This document shows, piece after piece, positions 23,201 through 35,200 of a stretch of 64,000 bases of DNA (position 1 is its first letter; each line of letters opens with the position of its first letter). The position numbers were made by a program, and so were the translations under genes. The stretch comes from Trissonchulus latispiculum (taxonomy: Eukaryota > Nematoda > Enoplea > Enoplida > Ironidae): NCBI GenBank assembly GCA_030248195.1, contig JASAND010015835.1, positions 29,325 to 93,324 on the forward strand. Direction: 5' to 3'. The notes under the pieces are model-generated. The model did not search any database and was not told where the DNA came from. It worked only from the letters and a program-made list of their open reading frames with translations.

Positions 23201-26200
23201 TCTAATCTGATGATTGGCTGTTTGAGCCCAGGTGCCGCAAAACTGCAAGGAACTAAGCATATCTGTTAACCTACGCAGCTATCCATTTTTAACTGGTCCG
23301 AAGGAGTACCAATACGGTAGGAAGGTAAAAGAGTCTGTGTTCTTATGTAATGATTAATGAGAGCCTGCCCTTCTTTCACAAATGTTTTAACATTACAATT
23401 GTTACTGTTGGCTTCGGGATGTGAATCCACAAATTTGCTCCTATAATCCCATAATCCGTTACGTGTTTGTGTTTATCCACAATGTGATAATTCATGGTCA
23501 TAAAATTAGGTAGATTCAAAAATTCAAATAAAACTGCAGTCGCAGTAAAATTTGGAATACTGCTCACTGTTTGCAACTTTATTTTCATTCAATAGTCCAA
23601 ACATAACTTTTGTGGTTCTTTTATCGTCAAACGTCGCACAATTTAAATAAACGAATATATACAAGCAAATTCTCAACTTTTAACAAAATTCAGGCCTAGC
23701 TGTTCGTTTTTTTGGGTAAACTGTGTTTGCTTGTGTGTATGAGTGACGATGCTTACTTGTGAATTGAGACAGGCTTCCTTGATAAGATTGACACTGTCTT
23801 CGGTCTGTTTCACACTGTCTCTTGATCTGGCCTTACTGATGCTGATCTGAATGTAGTCTTCCGTGCACTGGATTTGTGGCAAACTTCCAGCCGTCGAGCA
23901 CGGAGAGCCCGAGCCCTTTCCGATGGATTTGTATGAGCCGTAGGAACGATCCGGACTGGGTTGGATCATGTTTTGAGACATCATTCCGTTAAATTCTGTG
24001 ACGGAATTCTTCTTTTTCTTGGAAGATATACATCCCATGCTGAATTCGCCAGTATTTAGGATGAAGAATGGGCTGGGAAATGTATAGTGGAAAATAAGTT
24101 AATTCATGTTTCGTTATAGGTTACCTAAAAGCTACTAGAGCACATATATATTAATGCATGTATTTATTTTTAATGCTGTTGCAATTAATCAGCACAGTGT
24201 CGCTTTTAATTTATATCTCTAGAAGATTAAGTTTACATCTCTTGGAATTCGTCAAAACAAGCATTGGTCGCTATCGTCTGCTCCTCAATCTAACATATTA
24301 GAATCAAGTTAAGGAAATATATCTCTTAATCGTCTAACTAGCAATATGAGGATTCAACTTGTAGCAAAACGTAGTTGTATGTATTAGCACTATTATTATC
24401 GTGAACTGGTAATGTATATACACTGACTGTATTAACATGTGCTCTCAGAAAAATGTAGATATAGTTTACTGTGCCTTTTGAAAGCATTATTCAGTCACTG
24501 ATTAAAGACTGTCCTAAAAGGCATCAAATGGGTTGTTTTATGGCGAAACCTGATCGGAGCAAATGTCGGTTGAATTGAAATACTTTGTCAACACAATCAA
24601 AGAAATAAAGGACTCAGTTGCACGGCCTACGCATGTAATCTAGCAACTACTTAACAAATCTGAATTTCTCTATCAGCTGATCTTGGTTGGGTGTGTATAT
24701 ACGGAATACGTAATATTTGTAATATTTGAAAAAGTGTTTGGAGACGAAAGTAAGAATGTTAGCACTTTAGTGCTGGACGCGGGCCGAAATTTGGTCCCCC
24801 TTCGGAGCCCCGCCAACGAAATTTGGCCAGCAACGGCTCGCATCAAATTTAGCAAACACCACAGCATTAAGTTTAGGTATTTGCTACTTCTATAAATTAA
24901 TCTCCGATTTTCAATTGAAAACTTTTATATACGTATTAAGCACGATTATCTATTCCAAAAACAATCTTAGCTTATATACAGTTTTAGAAGTTTCTGTAAA
25001 AGATTTCAACTGTTTCTCAGCGGATTTCCCACTGTTGGGATTTTTATGAAGATTTCCAGCCAGCTGGGAGCTGTCAACGGTAGGCTCAGTCTGCATGGTG
25101 TTTTCCATCCATTCCGATAGTGGTCCACTAACTTTTTGAGCAGTACCCCATGGGGATTTCAGAGGGGAATTCGTGGTCAAAAATCCCCCGTGTCTAAATT
25201 TAAGTTGCTGTGCCAGTTAGAATAAGAACCAAATGCCTGGCATAGTATCCTAATTTTTTCACAGTTGTAAAATATTCATATATTTCTTCTTGTTTGTTAT
25301 ATGTAACAAACTTTAATCCCTTGCAAAAATTTGGGGTCTTATCTCGATTGGACCCCCACCACTCAAAATCCTTAAAACTTGACCAAATTAACTTAAATTT
25401 GGTATGGGTATGTTTTCGATTGCGCTGAGTTCAAATGTCGCAAAATTTTTCGATTTCGCGAAATTCGATGTTTTTCATTTTCTAAGGGAAAAGAGAAACC
25501 GAAAAATATTTTGTCTTCGATTTTGCTGAAAAGGTGTATATAGGGGCTTTTGGGTTCGTAGAACACGAATGTGAAGTCAGTTTTCGATTCAGCTTTTCGT
25601 TAGCTCAGTGTGAGCTTACATCTTAAGCTTAAATCTTTAGATTTAAATCCCCCCTTAGAAATCGAAAAAATCGAATTTCGCGAAATCGAAAAATTTTGCG
25701 ATATTTGAACTCAGCGTAGTCGAAAACAGACCCATAACAAATTTGAGCTCATTTGGTCAAGTTTTAAGGATTTTCAGTGGTGGGGGCGGGTAGAGATAAG
25801 ACCCAAAAAAGAAAGAATTTATATACGTATATTCTTTTGGCCGTGTAAAAAGAAAATGTAAAATGAAAGAGCCCAAAACCAAACGGGTCAATTTGGATAT
25901 TTATAAGTGAGTAGAGGTGCTAATTTACTTTGCGTAGGCACTTACCTATTTTTGCAAGAACAAACTGGTGCCTTCGCATCAATTTGTATGTGCTAATAGC
26001 ACGTGAGGCCCGTGTGAGTATCACCACCACCAATGTGGTTTAAGTCTAAGGGCGGCTCCCTGGCTACCTCCAAACATGGACCACAATATATACCAATCAA
26101 ACTACCTCAAGAACCTGCAATTTCATCATTCCCAGGCATCGTAAACGACTTCATCTCTTTAAGGCGGTTAGGTCGCGGTACGGTCGCCAAATGTGAAAGG

Positions 26201-29200
26201 TTGAAATCAGGATTGAAAGAATTGAAGAAAAGTGTCCTGGGCGGGGATCGAAGCACCAAGCTTTCGATCTTCAGTAGAATGCTCTACCACTAATCCACAC
26301 CCTCGGACATTGAGATTAGTTTAGTGCACTGACTTCAAACTTTAGCAGTTCACGTGAAACACTGATATTTCACACCGTTGAAGGGTGTGTACTGTGGACA
26401 GTATTTGTCTTCGGTCAGACATCCCACACGGACTTTCATCAAGCTGGTGTTTGCGCCAGTATATAACGGGATCCACGGAGTGAATTATTAAAATGGTTAT
26501 GATTAAAATGAAACGTTTAAATAAGTTTGACTTTCAAATAAAATTTTAAGTACAAAGTTGTTCACTTACCGTGGTTCATGGTCTTTATTTCAGTGTGCAT
26601 ATACTGAAGTAGCTCGTTTTACAGCAAACCATTATTTTGCAAGTGTGCACATACCTAATAATAACCCATGTCAGCATGTCTCATTAATTAAGATAAGTGT
26701 TTTTAAACTGCTCTATAAAAAGCGGTATATAGTTAGTAATTCTTCCGTGTAAACATTTTTGTGGTACTCTGTAAGCCCATTTCATTTACCTGAACGAAAC
26801 TAGCTGAGTTGTTAGAGTTACTCTTGAGAGAGAGAGATGTGGAAAATAATATACAGAAGGATAACTGTTAGGTTTCGGTGCTGGTCTCTTGGTAAGATCT
26901 AAATTATTGGAATTAAAATCAAATGAAGTGGAGAAAGAGAGAGAGTGAGACCTGAGTTCATAACAGAGCTCTCCTATCCACGGACACATACGCAGAGATA
27001 AAGTCATGCATTGAAAACAGAAGCCCTATATATATGAGATGTAATGAAAATTGAAGAACTGAAAATAGGAGAAAATTATGAAAACAATTTGAAGGTGTCG
27101 GCGTTTTCCTGTGGCTTTGCCAATAGTTGCATAGCTGGTATATATGTCGTAGTAATTTCTGTATTCAGTAAATACTGTATTTACTGGACGATTTCAGTAA
27201 ATACGGTATTTGCTAGTAAGAATGGTATTTTCTTTAAACTCCCTATCTTTACACGTAAATACCATTTTTACTGAAACTCTTCCAGTAAATACTGTATTTT
27301 CTAGTAAATTCTGTATTTTGTCTTAAACGCCTTTGCCTTTGTGTGTGGCTAGGGGTTCAAAGGGCATGCCGATGTCTGTATGTAAAGCCAGAAGATAAGG
27401 TCATACATTATCACTATATATGTGCAAAGGGGGTGCATGAAGGTAAACTCCAGACGTTAGAAATATTATGTAGTTTACAAAATTAAGAAATTGTTTGAAT
27501 TTTAACACAGTTTTTAAAATCAAAATTTATATTTTATACAGAATTTAAGATATACTATAGGTTTACTTAAAGTTTTAAACTGCTATATTTTTAAATTACG
27601 AAAAGTAAGTAAAATTAAAATCAAAGCAACGAATTAATTTTAAATTAATCGTAATTCATAATGATTATATAACACATACATGTCTGCCTTGATTTTAAAA
27701 ACTGTGTTAAAATTAAAACAATTGCTTAGTTTCGTAAACTAATATTTTTAACGTCTGGAGTTTATCTTCACGCACCCCCTTTGCACATATTGTGATAATG
27801 TATGACCTATCTTTTGACTTTAAATATGACGTCGGCATGCCCTTTGAATCCCTAGACCTATCTTTGACCTATCTTTACACAAAGACAAAGGCGTTTAAGA
27901 CAAAATACAGAATTTACTAGAAAATACAGTATATATTTACTGGGCGAGTTTCAGTAAAAATGGTATTTACGTGTAAACATAGGGAGTTTAAAGAAAATAC
28001 CATTCTTACTAGTAAATACCGTATTTACTGAAATCGGCCAGTAAATACAGTATTTACTGAATACAGAAATTACTACGACATATACGTACGAAGGGTTCAG
28101 TTAAAGCAGTCGTCAACTTATAGCGTGAAATTTAAGTTGGAAATATTAGAAAGTTTTAAATGAGAATTCTAACATTTATTTATGTATATTATTATATGAG
28201 ACGAAGCATGTCACAAAACTAGACTCACGTAATAAGAGAAACAAAGGAAGAAAGGGCAGATAAAAGCCAGAAATGATTTCGCCTGCAGTGTCTTTTGTTG
28301 AGATTTAATATTAATTAGAAATTAAAATAGTATTAAATGGCCCAAACGTGTAATATAGTATATTATTTTGAAGGAAGCCAAAACCAGAAAGCTGAGTTTG
28401 TGATGGCATGCGTGTTTTAAAGATTTCTATAATTATATAATTAACTTAATATAGATTTCTTGCAGATTTTCAAAATTTAAAATAGTATAAGGTAATAGGC
28501 ATATATATTACTCAAATTTAATATATAAGTCATAAACTGCATAGTGCCAACCATGCTTTACCTGTCTCAATCTTTTTATAAATATTGAAAACAATATTGT
28601 TGAGCTAATCCTATCTAGAATTCTCATCTATGCATGAGGTTTCTACTTAAATTAGGGCGCTAAGGTGGAAAGGGAAAAAACGGTGAGCAAAGGTTAGATT
28701 TGTATCTCTTCCGCTATTTGGCCAAGGAGATTGCTCTGGCAATAAAAGTAGCTCACAAGAGTGAAAAGTGAGGACAGAGTTAGAGGGAAAAGGGGGGATA
28801 GCGAAAACGGAGTGACTGTTCTAACCCTGAATAAGAGTATACGCATATATATAGATGTGCGCACGTTTCTATTAAATAAAACTAATGTTATCTACTTTGT
28901 GTAAACCTTCTTTTTCTACCTTGATGAAATTCCCCGTTAATAGAAAAAAGGAAGAAGACAAGGAATCGTTTGGGTTAGAACGACGAAACAGTCAGAGATT
29001 AAAGTGAGACATTAGTTTTCCTTTTTTCTCTCTTTTGATCGAAAGTGTCAGGACAGCACCAGATGAGTTTGTTTCGCACACAACCTTTTTCCATTTATTA
29101 ATAATGAGAATAGGAACTTGGGAATTGAGTAAGGTTCAAGATTTGGTCAGATCTAGACCTTACTTTTTTGTCCAAAGCTATAAAGATATAGGGTGGTCGG

Positions 29201-32200
29201 ATTTGCTTCCTGTGTGGGTACCACTGGATGAAAATTAGAACCTAGAATTTCAGGGTCATCAGGGAGCAGTTTTTAGTTATTCTTTGAAGGAAATGGCATT
29301 CTGACATCGGCGCTTGTTAATTAGTTGGACTTCTTAATTAGCCCGACGTCTATTCTAAAAAACTGCAATAATGTCTTCTATTTGCGTTTTTATATAGCCA
29401 GCCTTGGCCTTTCGTGCAGATAATTTTTTGTTATAATTAGGACCATTGGGTAAAAAACCTGTATACACTATGCAGAAGCTGTGAACGTCAGCTTCGTGAA
29501 CCTATAAATTTATCACTGAAATTTATAGATGAAAATGTAGAGCATTCGCCATATAGCAAAGTTTAATGCTCGTTGTGCTTATATGCGTGTATCTAGTTTT
29601 GTTTAGTTTTAAAAGAATTTTTAATTGGAATTTTATTTACTATTACAGGCTGCCCTTTAGAAAGTTGGTAAGAAAGTATGGCTGTGAATTGTGTTTTACG
29701 CCGATGATTATATCGTCCAGTTTCGTTCAGTCCGAGAAGGCAAGAAATGCTGAATTCACTACTGATTCTGGTGTGAATCTATTGGTGTTAATTTTTCTAA
29801 TTTTTAATTTTTAATTTAGTGCTATAACGAATGAAATTCTAATATGCAAGTGATTTTTCGGTATAGGAGTCTGCACATTTTTGATGCTTTAGTTCTTGTA
29901 CTGTTTCAGACGACTATCCTCTGATTGTTCAGTTTGCTGCCAACAATGGAGTAGATTTCGCCAATGCTGTCGAGCTTGTTTCAAAGTGAGCAGCTGCAAA
30001 TATAGTTCCCGAAGCAAGCTTGCATTGATAAGAGACTTTGAACGGAGTCACTTTCGATTTCACAATTTTTCGCGCACCATTAATTTACGGACACGACAAG
30101 CAAAACTGCAAGGGGTTGTGAAACCCGAGTGTTTCGGAAAGCTTAGCACTCGAATTCTTTTGTGGTACTCGGGCTCCGCTTCCCTCCGCCCTCGTACCAC
30201 AAAAAATTCTCGTGCAAGCTTTCACGAAACACTCGGGTTTGTAATGCACTCGCTTCGCTCCTGCATCACAACCCCTCGCAGTTTCGCTTAGCTTGCCTGT
30301 AAATCAGCTAGTGCACTCTGTGTTGTGCAACAACCTATACTTGTTGAATGCATCGTGTCCACGTTATACGTTTTTGAAGGAGAATGGTGACGCATCAAAT
30401 ACCTAAAAATAAAAATTTCTAGAATAAGCACAGTATTGTAGTTGCTATTTCTTTTTAGGTATTCCGATGGAGCTGATCTTAACTGCGGCTGTCCACAAAG
30501 TTATGCTTGCTAATATCTGTTTTTTAAATGTTGTGTAATTTTTTAATTTTTTACTTTATTATCTATTGAATGTAAATGTGGATAGCAACACTGCGGGTTA
30601 TATCTTTCTACAAAGCCTTTAGTTAACTGCTTTATTGTGTATATGGTGTATCACTTCTTATTGTGTATATATACTTAAGAATAAATGCCGTTAAGGAATG
30701 CTTTTGGAAGAACCAAATTATCTTGAAAGTTTGTTAAAGTTTAATTGTTATTCTGAGAAAGCATTTTATTTAAAACCACTAAAATGCATTTGTGTCATTT
30801 GTTTGACGAGGAACGGTATCCCTTGGTTCTTCCTTTGAATTCTGCTGTTTGAACACAGCGTTGTCTAAAACATACCCGTACTAAATTTTAGCTCAACTGG
30901 TCAAGTTTAAAGAGCTCGAGGGATGTGAGGTAATCGAGACAAGATCCTACTTTTTCAGATGGGCAATGAATGAAGGATATGGATCTCATCTGATCACAAA
31001 GCCTGAATTAATTGCTGATATTGTGAAGCAGACTCGAAACCGAATCCCTCAGATCGATTACTCGATTTCTGTTAAAATTAGAATCTTAGAGGATCCAAGG
31101 TGCGCAGGATTACAACTTATGTACTTGTTGCCGTAAGTCTAATTAATTGTATGAACTATAGTTTAGCAAACTTAAACTGGACCAAAAGAGTGAATTTTGT
31201 AGAGAGTTTATTATCCAAGCTAAGTATGACAATGTATATATTTTCTGAAAGCTCAGAAATCAGAGATTTCAAAAATTTTAAAAAATTTTCAAATTTTCAA
31301 ATTTCAAATTTTATAAATTTTGAAAACTGTAGGAAAAGAAAAAATAAACGAAAAGTAGTCGAGTTTGGTATCAAATGAAAGGTCTTGTTCAGGAGAACGC
31401 GAATATGTATCAATTAAGCGGGTTTGGGACGGCACGTGGTTCCAGCGGGCCCATATCCCGAAAAATAAAAGTTGCTCCGATCGCTACAAACTTGGGCTCA
31501 TTTGAAAGCTCTCATCCCGCTGAGTAAAAGTTATAATTGGGTCATCGCTCAAAAATGCTGTCTGTGAAAGTTATCCCTCTTTAAACCCCAAAAATGGGCT
31601 GTTTGGGCAGTTTTGGAGGTTTAACCAGGCTACAAAGGGTGAGCTGAATCAAGTCACGCCAGTGCGCTACATTTTGCGTCTCATCATTATACATAACTAC
31701 GTGAAAATTGCAGCTTTGGATCTTCATGCATGCGTAAGATAAGCTAATTTAAACAAACTTCAAAGAAGCCGCCGTGTCGGTTCCTTTGAAGTTCGTTTAA
31801 ATTAGCTTATCTTACGCATGCGTACAGATCAAAAGCTGCAATTTTCACGTAGTTGTGTATAATGATGAGACGCAAAACGTAGTACAGCCGTTTGACTTGA
31901 TTCAGCTCACAGCTTTTGCTAGCCTGGATTAAACCCTCCAAAAGTGCCCAAACAGCCCATTTTTGGGGTTTAAAGATGGATAACTTTCACAGACAGCATT
32001 TTTGAGCGATGGCCCAATTATAACTTTTACTCAGCGGGATGAGAGCTTTCAAATGAGCCCAAGTTTGTAGCGATCAGAGCAACTTTTATTTTTCGAGATA
32101 TGGGCCCGCTGGAACCACGTGCCGCCCCAAATCCGCATAATTGATACATATTCGCATTCTCCTGAACAAGACCTTTCATTTGATACCAAACTCGACTACT

Positions 32201-35200
32201 TTTCGCTTATTTTTTTCTTTTCCTACAGTTTTCAAAATTTATGAAATTTGAAATTTGAAAATTTGAAATTTTTTTAAAATTTTTGAAATCTCTGATTTCT
32301 GAGCTTTCAGAAAATATATACATTGTCATACTTAGCTTGGATAATAAACTCTCTACAAAATTCACTCTTTTGGTCCAGTTTAAGTTTGCTAGACTTTAAT
32401 TATGTTAACAGCGGTCGGGATTTACGTTAATAGCTTAACTTTGCGGAAATTGTCTCATATCTCACACTCTAGAAGCAGATTGAGGCCATTCTGGTTATTG
32501 GAAAATAAACACAGAAAGGGAAACACAAGCTTCTTGTACCAATGGACATGACATTCATCATGTAATAACATAATAACAAGAAATATAATAAGAAATAAGA
32601 AACAGCAAGTAATAAACGCTCCTGGGGCCCGTTGCATAAAAATGATAAGTTATAAGTTCATAAGTTAGTAAGTTCATAAGTTAATGGAAGGCCGTCACTT
32701 GCCCCCACGAAAGTTGCCCCCACGACAGTTGCCCCCACGTCACTTGCCTTTCCGCGACACTTGCCCCCAGCGACAGTTGCCCCCGAATTGAGAATTCTGT
32801 TTTGTAGCACTGTTTGTTCTGTTTTTGGATGTAGTTATTTGATTAAACGTTGAATGCAGACATGGAGGCTATGTTACATATAACAGATTACAAATATAAC
32901 AGCAAACCTAAGGGAGGGTCTACTTTTGGGGTCAATTTTTCTACTTTCTCCGATCTCGGTGATTTTTACGTCCGATCTCGGTGATTTTAGCTAATTTTTA
33001 AAATAAAGGTCGTAAGTCTTCCGGTTAGTGAGTAATTTTACCTCACAATTGAGACCTGATTTCACCTCAAAGCTGCCGAAAAAATCTCTGAGTCAAAGAT
33101 TGAGTGTACTATTAAGTGTTAACATAACTTTTGTAATTTTGTAATATATAGTTTGTGTCTTTTTGGTTTTTGATGAAGAGGATTAAATTAATACACTCTG
33201 CTGTTATATCTGTTATCTGTTATAACACAACACAGCTTACATGTCTGCATTCAACACTAATCAAATAACTACATCCGAAGACAGAACAAACAGTACTACA
33301 AAACAAAACAAAACTCTCAATTTGGGGGCAACTGTCGCTGGGGACAAGTGTCGCGGAGAGGCAAGTGACGTGGGGACAAGTGACGTGGGGGCAACTGTCG
33401 TGGGGGCAAGTTTCGTGGGGGCAAATGTCGTAGATCCTAAGTTAATATGTCATATACAATAAGTAAAGGTGTTGCATAAAATTTTATTTTAATAAGCGAT
33501 TATTTCATAAGTATTTTTGAATTATAATAAGCGAAATGTCATAAGTTCAACTAAAATGCCAAGTGAAAGTCATAAGTTCAACTGAAATAGCTGGCTACTT
33601 ATTACAATATGTTTCAGCAAGGTTTCAGTTCTACGAAGAGCAATATAATTTAGATTAGGAGCAGTTAAATATAAAAGTTTTACAAACAAAAACCTTATTA
33701 CTAAAAATTGTGGTAAGAAATGTAATTGTGTAAATTGTAAATTCTATGGATCACTATGCTTTTTCGGTTTAGCTATTTTTAGAATATTCTTTCTTTATGT
33801 GGTTACGGAAGGTCGTTGCTATTGCACCTTTGTTATTTCGTTAATTACTTGTTGGCACTTCATGCAACTTGACTGTTGAAACACAATAAACTGCAAATTC
33901 TGAAAGGAAGAAACTTTGAGCATTTCTACCAATTTGTAATCGTTCAGAAAAATCTTAATTTTCCGTTTTCTGTACTTGTTGCTATAAAATTATCAATGTT
34001 ATCAACACCCAAACCCGTGTTAAATCGCTTTAACTTAACTTTATGTTAAGCGTTAAGTTAACTTTATGTGTTAAAGGTAGCCAAGTTAACCCGGGTTTAG
34101 ACGTTGATAACATTGGCCCCTGATCTAGAATTTGAGGCCAACCGACCGCCGGCTGACGATTTTCGCTGACCGGCCGCCGGCCGGGATGCAAATCAACAAT
34201 CAGAAGTTTACAATTTATAGCAACTAAGCTTAAATTGAACTCCAAATCTAGCAATGTTACTTTCATATGCTATGCTATGCTATTTTTCTAATATAACATT
34301 CCAAAAAATACCTTAGCAATCATAATAGCTACACTGCAAACTGTTCCAGGCCGGTATCCGGCCGGACGGCGTTCGCCGGCCTCAAACACTATCCTATCCC
34401 CTTTAATTGAATACTTAGCGACCTCACTTTTTCTGGGGGAAGCTCTTTTGGGGGCCCTCTGGGCCCTCTGGAAGGAGTTTCTCTGAAAATATGCTTAAAA
34501 TTGCACTGTTTTTGCAGTGTCCACTGGGAAAGTTACGTTATCTAAAAAGTATGCAGATTTTATTAGTCGCAGAGGATACGTAACATTTTATAAAACTTTG
34601 TGGTTTTACCTTTGTGGTTTTTAGAGCTACCGTAGACCTTTGTCAGTCTGCAGAAGCTGCCGGTATCTCTGCGCTGACAGTTCATGCCAGAACTCCGACT
34701 GAGCGTCATCAGCCCGTGCATACAGACATGTTCTCCCTGATCAGTTCCTCTGTTGGAATTCCTGTCATGGCAAACGGCGATATCACTTCTCTGTCAGAGG
34801 GCAGATCCCTGGCTGCTCAGACTGGCATGACTGGTAGGTAGTTGTCTGCGGCTGCACCTGTGACAAAATATTATCTTATAAGCAAGAGCTTACATATCTT
34901 ATATGCTCGAGATTGAGCCTAAGCCAATATTCTTAGCTTAGTTTCTACTGGATCGTGTAGTTGTAATTCTGACCAGAGTACGTCCATGTTCCTTGTTTGG
35001 GGAAATCTTATTGGCTGTCGACGGCGGCTTCACCACCAATAGCGTACCACCCTGGTTGGGGACCGCTACACAGTGCTAATTGAAGTGGTCTAGTAGTGTT
35101 CGTTTCTTCTCAAGTAATGGCAAAATCAGGTGTTGATAAAATCTTTGAAAAGTCTTGAGTTGTTGAATATTAAATTTTTCTGTTTGGTTAGGTGCAGTTG

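Noticed and set aside
33241..33462. A 73-codon frame with DVGTSDVGATVVG repeats
   Set aside because: It is the subrepeat arm of the foldback element at 32686-33438.
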